Positions 1 through 10,500 of a stretch of DNA of 64,000 nucleotides are shown here, one piece after another. Positions within the stretch are counted from its first letter, which is position 1, and each line of letters starts with the position of its first letter. The translations under genes and the position numbers were made by a program. Location of the stretch: positions 9,105,501-9,169,500 of the forward strand of contig NC_064043.1 of NCBI RefSeq assembly GCF_932526225.1. The letters are read 5' to 3'. The notes under the pieces are model-generated. The model was given only the letters and a program-made list of their open reading frames with translations, was not told the origin of the DNA and made no database searches. The stretch comes from Nematostella vectensis (lineage: Eukaryota > Cnidaria > Anthozoa > Actiniaria > Edwardsiidae).

Positions 1-963
1 GGCAACAGCAATACCAATGTACCCTAACGCAACAGCTACACGGTTGACTTTCCCTTCAAGTGTTGCATTCTCTTCCTTGTGTCTCTTAAATTCCAGGAGA
101 TTCTGACTACCCTTGTTGTTGATTGGCCCTGCTGGCGCTGGCTGAAGCTCAATTCCTGGAGAGGCTGGATCACCCAGACGTAGCTGCATCATGGCTTGTG
201 TTGAGGCACCAACAGCTAACACAATAAACTTCCCAGTTCCCTTCACAACATGAGTACCGGCAAAGACAAGAGGATCTTCAACAGATTTATGGCGCTCTGA
301 TCTGCTAAACAGTGTCTCATCTACCACCAGATCACTGCTCTGGACAACAACACCATCCGCTGCAACCAGAGAGCCAGCCTTCAGCAGACATAGGTCGCCA
401 ACAACAAGCTCAGACTTCAGGATATCTTTGACGGCACCACTGTCACGGATCACAGTAACTCTCTCCTCCATGTGGACACGCTTCTGTTGGCAGCGGAAAT
501 CAGCATCGCGCAGGTAGTCACTGAGTGCCGAGATCAATATCATCAGTATCACCATGACCAGTATTCCAACACCCTCGTACCAGGCCACCTCCCCATTTAT
601 AACTCCTTTGCATGACTCCGGGTAGACAAGGCCTAATACCAAGGATATAATAGCACCTATCACAAGCACTATCAATATCCAGTCCTTCATGGAGTACAGA
701 AGGAAGTGGAATAGGCTTCTTCGCCGGGCTAATGGCATCTCATTTGACCCGTACACCTGTCTCCTGTGCGCTAGATTATCTGCAAATCCAGTGAGGCCTT
801 TGAACGCTGACGTGCGCAAGTTTCGAATCAAAGTTTGCATTCCATCGAAGTTTTGATCAATGAATTGCTTGGCATGCTCGCTCTGGCTGGTCATAACTTC
901 TTCCAGCTTTTGCTTGGAGGCCCCAGCGAGATCCGGAACACCAGCATCTACCTGGTCCGCCAT
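1..963 (-). CDS. Divergent plasma-membrane Ca2+-ATPase (PMCA-like), 5' coding exon, continues beyond window start
   Basis: An open frame of 321 codons runs on the minus strand from ATG at 963 to base 1 and is still open at the edge, so this is the first coding exon of a longer gene. The order matches PMCA: N-terminal tail, TM1 (about DWILIVLVIGAIISLVLGL), TM2 (VGILVMVILMILISALSDYL), the actuator domain with [16 protein letters not shown] and VFAGTHVVKGTGKF, then the start of TM3. The start has a GCG second codon, and the conserved body begins soon after. The actuator catalytic loop is aberrant: around residues 215-223 the family's DESSLTGES reads DETLFSRSE, so the Glu that drives dephosphorylation is missing. 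The frame is otherwise clean, with no stop or shift. The DKTGT phosphorylation site would lie outside the window. It is a tandem paralogue of the intact pump at 7590-18441. Family assignment is firm; pump activity is doubtful. Confidence 0.9.
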   Translation of the reverse strand, partial: MADQVDAGVPDLAGASKQKLEEVMTSQSEHAKQFIDQNFDGMQTLIRNLRTSAFKGLTGFADNLAHRRQVYGSNEMPLARRRSLFHFLLYSMKDWILIVLVIGAIISLVLGLVYPESCKGVINGEVAWYEGVGILVMVILMILISALSDYLRDADFRCQQKRVHMEERVTVIRDSGAVKDILKSELVVGDLCLLKAGSLVAADGVVVQSSDLVVDETLFSRSERHKSVEDPLVFAGTHVVKGTGKFIVLAVGASTQAMMQLRLGDPASPGIELQPAPAGPINNKGSQNLLEFKRHKEENATLEGKVNRVAVALGYIGIAVA

Positions 964-1918
964 TTTGTATGTTATTGTTTGCGTAAAAGCTTTGAAAAAG
1001 TCAGCTAAAACCCCAGACTAGCTCACGCCCACAACGAAAGAACAGACCCGCGAAGCGGGAAAACAGTTCTCTACACAGTTTGTTTTGGCAAAATACAAAA
1101 AGGTTAAGTCCATAAGCAGAGTAAACAGGCCGCCCGTTGCTTGAATGCGATGATATGGGCTCTAATCGCTGATATTTCTCTCTTGTTTCTCTCACTAAGC
1201 AATAACCAGCACAAACAACAAATCAACACGCAAGGCCCGCATGCTCAGCTCTGCATATCGTCTTTGCTTCTCGAATATTCACAGACAACGCCTCACACTC
1301 AACCAGATTGGTCGAGGGACCCTAGACCTGTCATAGATACAAAGAAAAATTAGGACATCAAGTAGGGCGAATATTTTAACTTGAAATGCGATGGCTAAAA
1401 TGAAAACAACCTGCGAACATAAGGAACAATTTGAAACGTGGACCGAGCTCAAGCTACTCATACCATAAAAAGTAAGTAACCTTCAAGTAAACCAACCTTT
1501 TTTTTGTTTCTTTTTCAGAGAATAAGCTTAACAATGTGTTTTCGTAAAGATGTGGATGTTTTGTTTCACTTCGTCTGGAACGGCACGCAACAGCCTGCTA
1601 ACCGTAAACTACTTACACCGGGAGTGCTGGGGATTTTGCGTTTCTCGTTACCAGTGTGCAGTGAGCAAAAAAACAGGTATCCCACCCTTGAAGACGATTT
1701 CTCTCTCGATGACACGGAAGCCTAAAATACCGTGCTAGCCCCCTTAGACCTATAGAAGTAATAGAGATTCTCGGCTCCATCGGCGGAGATAGGTCTGTGT
1801 GTGTATAAAACGAATATATTCGGGACTATCGCCGAGAAATAAGCCCGCAAGGGTGAGTCGAAATATAGGCGTGTAGTCAGATGCTAAAGTTGGTAACTAC
1901 CACTCAACCTGCGTAGCG
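964..1918. other. Upstream region of the divergent PMCA gene; no supported gene
   Basis: It holds the 5' untranslated/promoter side of the minus-strand PMCA-like gene. The open frames here are short, overlap each other in both directions and show no protein family features. A plus-strand stretch near 1500-1740 has a pyrimidine tract and AG followed by an open frame, but nothing in the peptide is recognisable. I see no clear TATA box or RNA gene. Confidence 0.5.
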
Positions 1919-1924
1919 GTGCAG

Positions 1925-2310
1925 GGAGAGGGTGTGAGTGTGGGGGGGGGGGGGGGAGGGGAGGGAGGGGAGTGTCACTTAATTTGCTGTTTGTGTGTGT
2001 GGTGGTGTCATTGTTTGCTGTTTGTGTGTGTGTGTGTGTGGGGGGGGTCATTAAATTTGCTGTTTGCGTGTGTGGGAGGGGGGGGGGTTTCAATTAATTT
2101 GCTGTTTGTGTGTGTGTCTGGGGGGGTCATTAAATTTGCTGTTTGTGTATGTGTGTGTGTGGAGTTTCATTTAATTTGCTGTGTGTGTGTGTGGGGGGGG
2201 GGGGTCATTAAACTTGCTGTTTGTGTGTGTGTGTGCGTGGGGGGGGGGGGTTCGTTAAATTTGCTGTTTGTGTGTGTGTGGGGGGGGGGGGGGGGGGGGG
2301 GGGAGGGGCG
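1925..2310. repeat. GT-rich and G-run minisatellite
   Basis: Irregular tandem units of about 45-60 bp, each made of a GT tract, a run of 6 to over 20 G, and a conserved TTAAATTTGCTGTTTG core. About seven units are visible and the last ends in a run of over 20 G. Open frames on both strands (Cys/Gly/Val-rich one way, Pro/Thr/His-rich the other) are products of the repeat. The plus strand has strong G-quadruplex potential. Confidence 0.95.
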
Positions 2311-5300
2311 GGCGCGGTGCAACATCAAGCTGCTTCCATTATTCTTCACACCACTATGCGACTTTGCCTATATAGCGGGGCGAGGGGTGTTAGATCTTTA
2401 TACGTTTACAAGTGTAACCCACGCCACTACTATGCTTATAAGGCTGGTGTGTTATATCTTAACACGCTTGTTCATGTAACCCGCGTTAGCACTATGCTTA
2501 TATGGCGGGGGTGTTATGACATAACACGTTTGTGGTACCTCGTGTATACATCGTACAACTTAGTACGCTCGAGCCACAACGATGCCTATAGTCACAGTGT
2601 ATGGGGGTAGTTAGAGTGTCTGTGCCCTCATTATTTTTCTTAATGTTTTAGTGCCGTGTCCCCCCCACCCGCCCCAATATTTCTTGCCAACTAAAGGCTG
2701 AAGGCTAAAAAAGCACGAATTAGTTGTATGCGCGCACTTCTACAACTCGAGTCGTAGAGTGTAAATCAGCCTACGACTTTGCTACGATGCTCGACTAAGA
2801 AAGTCGTAGTGTGTAATTCAGGCCTAAGACATGTCGTAGACAGGTCGCATACGACCAAATCGTGCTGCCTCAATTGGTGTTATGGCTCTGCGCCAAGCCT
2901 GGTGAGTGTGTATTAAACCACGTGCCCGCCCAAACCAAACATGTGACCTTTGCTAACCAACAGCAACAGACGAAATAAAGACATTTTCTCACCACGTTAT
3001 ATTTGATAACATCATTTATCCCTAAATCACAAGAGTACGTTTAATTATCCTAAAATCTGCTACACATCTTTAATGCAACTACGACATCAGGGATCACAGC
3101 CAGGTCGCAATAGAGTGGAAAACGTTTTCCAAAATATTCACGGACGCTAAATACTTTTCATTTATAGGGGGGTTAGGTTTTGGAGCTTCCACTTAAAAAA
3201 GCAAAAAGGGACTCCAAATTTACAGCAACAAATCCGCCTCCAAAAAACTTCAAATGGATAATTGTTTAAGGGCCTAGAATTAAGCTTGTGGCACGCCGAT
3301 AAAATAAAAATATCAGGTAACGCTTCGCACTATGAACTGGAAACAGTACATCGTACGGTACTTTTTCGTAATGTAGATTTATCAAAGCCAGAAAACAAAA
3401 TCTAGCGAAACTAATTTTTTTCGACGCGTTGTTTCGAAATTGGTTGTCTCATTCTAGGTTAAGGAATTCAATTTTTGCAAATAAAAAAAAAATCAAGGTG
3501 TCACTCCATTGCAATTATAGTAATAAAGTGTCCATTCTTATTATTAATTGTTCGAATATAACAACTAAATACCTATAGAAGAAGAAAATCCTTGCTTGCG
3601 AATACAAATATTTTGATATCTTAATTTTTCCGAGACTCTATTTGATATTAGTACAAGGCGAGGATCTCAGCAACTAACCTCAGCGCAAAGAGTAAATTGG
3701 CGACACTAACTTGACCCAATCAAGGGCAACGCGCCATGATCCGCATCCCGCATAAGCCTAGTATCACATTATCACTTATTTTCGAACGACTGATCAAATG
3801 GATTAAAAAAGAACCTTAATCATACTTCGGCTGTTGTTGAGGCAATATATAAAGCCTGAATAAAAAACCTTATGCTTTTGGGACGAGGTGAAGTCGCCCG
3901 AAGACCTATGATAATGAAAAAAGGCCCATAATATTTTCAAAATAAATAATGATCACTAGAAGCACGAAAAACCTAACGAGGACCTTAAATGGGAGTCCAC
4001 GAGTGAGAAACAACGGTCGATTACTAGCGATGCTAAACGCCCTTCAATAACAAGGGCTGAGATTTGTCAATCAGCAGTGGCGCTGAGATGTGCGAATCAC
4101 AGTGGGAATGACACCTGCCATTCACCAATGTGTGATGCCTGTCAATCACTGTTAAGGAACGATACCTGTCAACCACTAGTGACAAATGAGAGACACCCAT
4201 CAATCACAAGTGAAGAGTAACACCTGATATTAAGGTGACATCTTCCAGTTTCCAGTCACAAGTGAATTGCACTCATTAATGACTAGTAACGATGAGTGAC
4301 GCTCCTCAATCACCGATGACAACAGAGTGTCATTCAGCAGGTCTTACAGCCATTTAAGAGTTGAGCACAACATGCGTGAGTCTCAATTTCAAATCTTGTC
4401 TAAAATCTGGTTAGAATTAATAATGACAAAAATATCTATATTAGTACAATAGCATATTTGGTTTTAATTTTCCTGGTCGTCAAGCGACCGCTGCTCTGCG
4501 GGTAGCACCGGTTTGGTATGTGTTGTCTTATACACGGGCTTGGTAGCAATACACCAGGCGTGAGGGCTGGTTCCATTCCTTGTTAGCCCCTGGGAGCAGG
4601 TGCATGGGCCAGCCATCAGTCGAGACATTTGATTATACGTAAGATTGGATGAAGAAAGCACTATTATCTTGTCTAATTATACCAACTACATGTTATACGG
4701 ATCCTTGCGTCCCTCACGGCTCGCTTGCACGGTCTTGGACGGCCTGGGGCGCACTGCAGGTGTATTACCTAAGTCGAAAGATAAGTCACATTATGCCTGG
4801 TTAACACATTAATAGGGCCCGCCTTGGGGCTTTAACGGAAATGAAGCGAGAAGTGCAGGCGTGTTAATAGACTTAATAGTTTGTTGTCTATGCAGTTTGA
4901 TATCATCCAAAGAGTATTAGGCCAAGGAAATGTAACACACAGCGAGGCATATTACGAGCGAGTTTTGAGTGAAGAAAGGATTCGGTAAGTCAAGAGAGAT
5001 CAGTAGAACGTTAACGCGATGAATTGTTATGGACAGTGCAGGCAGGCTTAGGGTGACCGTATCAAGTATAATGTACAAGTGTAGTTGTGCGAAACTATGA
5101 TAACGTTACGGTGCTAAGGGAGAAGTCACGCAATCTTGTCGACGGATTGTCACGGTAGGGATCATGACAAACAACAAGTCCATACGGCACGACGAACCGT
5201 TGCCAAATTTAAACGACCATCTAGAAGTATGCAACGAGACATGTGTGACGCATCAATAGAATATTAATTTGGGTACGTTTCTCTGATGCTAAACCAGTAA

Positions 5301-6682
5301 TATATACTTAATCGACATAAGATCTCATGGTAGTCACCGTGGGATAGAAGTAGTCCCCACCCAACATACCAAAGGTCGTGCATAGTAACTGGTACAGGCA
5401 TATGTCAATGCTCGTGCATGCTGTTAGCTTATTTATACTGCAGCCATGCAATGTAAGAAAGATAGGTCAAAATAAAAACACAAGGCGTGACCAGATTTAC
5501 GCGTAGCGTGATCGATGGAATAATTTAATACGTTCATGCATGTTTTAATGAACAATTCGAATGATTTCTACTTGACATTAAACAACTCTCATGATTACTA
5601 CTTGATTCTAAACTATTTTTCTAAAAGTAAAGATGTCTTCAAGAGGACTGTCTACGTTACTCTGGTCAATTATAAATTTTATCATCAATTTCACCATCAT
5701 CGTAACTATAACCATTATCTTCACCATCACCGCCACATTAACATCGCCATTGTAATCCACATCCTTACATCAGATGCAATCAATTGTACAAATATTATTA
5801 ATAAATATACCTAGGTATTTCTACAAATTAAAACCCTAATAATAAACCTGTCGATATTTTTTTTCTCCAAAATTCACACATGGAGATCAAAAGCACGTAT
5901 TACAATAAAGCTCCAAATATTGTTGCCATACCTAATAATATATTCCGTGGACATCTAAGGTGATCAAAACAATATTTTTAATCATATTTCCAGAAATCTC
6001 AATACATTTCCTATAGTGAGCGAGTATATAAATCGTTTTAAATGATTCCTAAATGAAAAAAATTCATTGCCATTTTCAAGATACAAAAATATTGAAGTAA
6101 CACACCTAATACATGCAAGTAGCAGCCTGCTGGGATTACAAACACGACCGAGTAAACTAAGCACCCACATACGCGCACACCACAATGTCCAAGAAAGAAT
6201 ACTCATTATAATCATACATATCCAAGCCCAATGGATGTTTCTTGGAAATAGTACAAGGAAAAAGCGTATATGTTCAGATTTGTCTCTCAAGGAGATCGCA
6301 TAAAAAATATGCGAGTATGAAAACTAATAACACGAATACGCCAATATAATAAACTAGAGGAAATCACGAAGAACCACAAATTGATATCCCGTCAGCTACT
6401 CACTGTTGTCCCTACGTTGTCCCTAAGTGACTACACTATAGACGCCTTCTCCTAGCTGATATAAACGTATAGAGCTGAAGTGAGCAAAGGGTTAGTAGAC
6501 GTTAGCACGCGATGCTTGAATCCCTGAGAAGCCGGGTTCAGTTGCAGCCCATATCTACTCGTTTAGACGACGCAGAAGCCGGGTTCTATGAAAAAGGCCT
6601 GGGCCTGCATTTCGCTAATTGCCTTGTCCTCTCGGTAATTAATTCGGCGATGTCTTATCGAGGGTTGCGTTTATTGTTGTTT
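2311..6682. other. Intergenic stretch without a supportable gene
   Basis: AT-rich sequence with only short scattered open frames and no recognised peptide. Visible structure is limited to a zone near 2715-2860 rich in GTCGTAG and its complement (possible decayed hairpin element), degenerate units of about 30 bp with TGTCAATCAC-like cores at 4060-4330, and an ATC/CAT-rich microsatellite-like patch at 5680-5760. Confidence 0.5.
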
Positions 6683-6984
6683 TACTGTCGAATCCGCTGT
6701 ATCGCAACCCGCGTTTTCAAAACACGATTTGTTTTGGGTTTCTGTTCCGTCAGTTAAACCATTCTGGGCCAATCAGAGTCCAGCTTTGTGCACTTCCCTG
6801 GCTATCCTCTGGGCGAAAACCAAACAGTGTCGCGACAGAAAGCCAGGCAGCTACACTAGGCGAGAGATGGCAAGAATCTGATTGGCTTAGAATAATTTGA
6901 CTGGCGGAACAGAAAATCCCATAAGACAAAAACAAATCGATGTTTTGAAAATGCGACGTCGCGATACAACGGATTCGACAGCAA
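6683..6984. mobile_element. MITE-like element with long terminal inverted repeats
   Basis: The left arm (6683-6780) and the right arm (6874-6984) are inverted copies of about 100 bp. Both start with CTGTCGAATCCG at the outer end and include CATTTTGAAAACG-like, TCTGTTCCG and CCAATCAGA blocks. The arms differ by scattered substitutions and small indels and are separated by about 90 bp of unrelated sequence. No coding capacity is present. The shape fits a non-autonomous DNA transposon (MITE). I could not define a convincing target-site duplication, so the superfamily is left open. Confidence 0.8.
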
Positions 6985-7556
6985 GCCCCAAATGGGGTAT
7001 CAATTGAGGGTGGCGTCTATTAATATCTCAAGCCCCCACGTACGGTGTGTATGTAGGCGGCGTCTAAACGAGCGATTCGCTACGGCGCCATGCATTCGCG
7101 TGCCCAAAGACATTGCTCATTACTCAGTGCTCCTAAGTGAAGCAAGCACCAGGTGCTATCCGAATAGCAGGCAGGTTAGGGTTAGGTGACATGTAAGGTG
7201 CGTTTAACCGTATCGGTAACAAAACCATGAAATTACAGTGCTCTGCACTTTTAAATCTGGGTAAACTATTTGTGCAGTGCAGTTTGTAGGATAGAACCCC
7301 AGCTCGAAAGACAACTGAAGTAAAACAAAACTGACGTCTGTTTAGAGAACTTAGCAGAGAAGAGACGTCATACGACAGGAGGCTAAACCCCTGCACATGG
7401 AGCACGAAACAGGAGAGAAAAGGGGTGCGTGTGGGCCAGCAGCCAAGGGCGAGACAAATCAAGGCCAAAACTCTTACATCAAGCAGACCAAACACTTAAA
7501 AATGGTTCGCGTGATTTGCGAACGTCATTTAGTCAAATGCATGTGATTCGTTGCCT

Positions 7557-7562
7557 TTTATT
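7557..7562 (-). promoter_or_regulatory. Candidate polyadenylation signal of the complete PMCA gene
   Basis: AATAAA on the minus strand about 28 bases past the TAA stop of the complete PMCA gene. It is the first such hexamer downstream. It would give a very short 3' untranslated region, so other signals may be used as well. Confidence 0.4.
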
Positions 7563-7589
7563 CTTTAGTACTGGCCCAGCACGCGCTGT

Positions 7590-10500
7590 TTACATGGCTG
7601 TTTCTATGCTAGCGCAAGGTTGTTTCCGTGCGCCCCCATCAGACCTGTCTAGTGAGCTGCCGCCATAGCCCCTCTTATCGTCATACACCATAGCAGTTCG
7701 CACTGGAGCTAGCAGCGAGTTGAAAACGGCTGGAGACGCGATGGCACGCTGGCTACGGCCACCGTCAATAGCACTACGGAACGCATTTACCACACGGATC
7801 TAGAACGAACAATACAAATAATCAGTGTGATGCACAGCCATATGATGAATTGGAAGAGGGGCCAACCAGAGAAAAGATAGGCAGAAGGACAGGGAGACAT
7901 AGACCCCCAGTACCTGATGCTGCAAACGCGTCAATCCACGTATCCATAGCAACCTAGCACGGCTGTCTCTGGCACCGTCGGGTTCTATGATGGTAGCGAT
8001 TGGAACGCCCTCTGTACCAAATCGACAAAGTTTGGGGAATGACTCTTTGGGAATGGTGAGGACCAGTTGACCCCAGAGCAGCTCGGTGAAGCCCAGGAAG
8101 ATGCACCACATCCACTGCTCCCAGTTCAGGCCGACGACATGGAAAGCTTTGCCTGTTAACTCGATGATCAGAATCTGTGGCAAACGGTTAGGCCTACGTT
8201 TAAAACACATCTAAAACACCTTGCTCTTGCTCAAAGCGAAACAGACTAAAAGTAAAGGAATCCCCTAGTGTTCCACTGAGAGGTATGTGCCTCATCTAGG
8301 AGGGTGCTATTCTATAAAGATAAAATGACGAAAAATGGCACAAGCCCCACTACCCCCCCCCCCCCCACCCCAACCCCCCTCCCCCCGAAAAAATAAAAAT
8401 AAAAATAAATTAACTAAATAGTATAGCCAAAACTTGCAAAAACGTCGCTAGCACCGCACCAGACAAAAACACTAAATAACTAAAAGCAAAGAATAACATG
8501 GCAGGGCGCTCGTTACGCGACAGTTGATTGTTACCATGGAACAAACATATAAGGAACCATTGCGGACGTACCTGGACAATGAATGTACCACCCATGATAC
8601 CAACAAAAATGGGATTCCTAAAGATGCCCTTGAAGACGTTCCTCTCCCCGTGCACCATACGCGAATTAATCTCGTTAAACAGTTGCATCAAGACAAACGT
8701 GTTGAAAATCACCGCAGAGTGCTGTGTCGGCTTGCAGCGCGTCTCCTCTAGGAATCCGTCTTCAATGTCAAAGAACTCCGCGCCCTTGAAGACGAGGACG
8801 AACAGGACGATGATCTGGTAGACGCCGTGGCCCAGAATGTTCCTGATCATGGTACGCGTGATGAGGGGCTTGGTGCGCCCGTATGGCTTGCGAGTCAGCA
8901 GTTCTTCCGTTGGAGGCTCGGTAGCGAGAGCAAGTGATGCGAACGAGTCCATTATCAGGTTCACCCACAGAAGCTGTGTACCGGTAAGGGGACTCACCTG
9001 GGAATAAGAAAGTCGACAGAAGCGTTAACAGTTAGAGTCTGTTAACGCTAGCATTGGCCTTTATAGCGAACACTATGTTTATGAACACTTGCAATAAAGT
9101 TAAATATAAATTGTTGTTTACAGACCTAGCAAAAAAAGCACACCATACGGACAGGAAGCTCGTATGCATTCCTTACCTAGAATGCTCTAACGAAGGCAAT
9201 AACGATGGCTTCTAAGCAGAAGGTCAGGAAATTTGTATGCTTCTTTACCTTGACAACGCATGCTCTCACAAACGCGATCTCGTGAAGGCTACTAAGCAAA
9301 AGGCCAGGAAGTTTTTATGTATTCTTTACCTCGACAAAACATACTATCACGAATTCTTTACCTCGACAACACATGCTCCCACGAAGGCAATAACTATGGC
9401 TACCAAGTTCACAGTCAGCTGGAATTGCAAGAACTTGGAGATGCTGTCATAGACATTCCTTCCCCACATCACGGCCATCACGATACTGCGGAAGTTGTCA
9501 TCCGTCAAGATGATGTCTGACGCTTCTTTGGCAACATCGGTACCAGCAATACCCTGGGTAGGCAACAAAAACCTTCGTCAAGATTGAGCAAATTTAAGTA
9601 GGGTACTGGCTAAAAAGGAAAGCAGAGAAAAGAGGACACTGCAGTAAACACACCCTCGTATACCAGTTCAATTATATATTTATTTGTGAAACGCAAATTC
9701 CTTTACCTCTTAAACAGAAAAAACCTAACAAATATTTTTCAGGCAATAGGGGTGAGAGAGAACAAAGCATTTTTAATTACGAAAACGGAAGCATTTCCAC
9801 ATACGTTTTACTCTGAATCTTTGTTTTTTGGAATGCAAAAATCAATCTTCATCAATCATTTTGAGTTCAAAATGTACGTACATACAACAAAACTGCGACA
9901 AATAGCAAGTTCGTCTAGAGCAGTTCAGTTCAGTTTGGCAATATAGAAATATGTAAAACAAGCTGAATTTAGGCAATATTCTCTACCCTGGGTGGCCTAG
10001 GATGGAGTTAGAAGGATGGAATACACATTGGGATGAAAACCCACCATGGCAAATCCAACATCGGCTTTCTTGAGGGCTGGTCCATCATTAGTACCATCCC
10101 CTGTGACAGCGACAATCTCACGGGCAGGGTTGAGCTTGCTGTCGATGATACCCTTGACTAGGGTGTACTTATCCTCTGGAGATGAGCGAGCAAGTACACG
10201 CAGACGGGGCCAGATCTCATCAAACTTCTTTTGACTAACCTGTGGAAACACAATGAGGCATTTGAATTCTCCATTGGGATGCAGGGTTTTATTTATTTAT
10301 TTATTTATTTTTTTTATTTATTTATTTTATATATCTGCCTATAACAGCTGATTAAAAGGCAAAACCTCTGCTCCAGATGATAACTGCTATCTGTGTAAGA
10401 CAGTTTTTTTAAAATTAGAATTGTCATGTAGATATTTAAGTGAATGCTCAGTGATCTTTATGTCATTCATTTCTAGTGTTTTGTATCTCTATCTCAAGCT

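Noticed and set aside
1919-2479. 186-codon plus-strand frame and antisense Pro/Thr/His frame
   Set aside because: They translate the GT/G-run minisatellite; low-complexity peptide on both strands.
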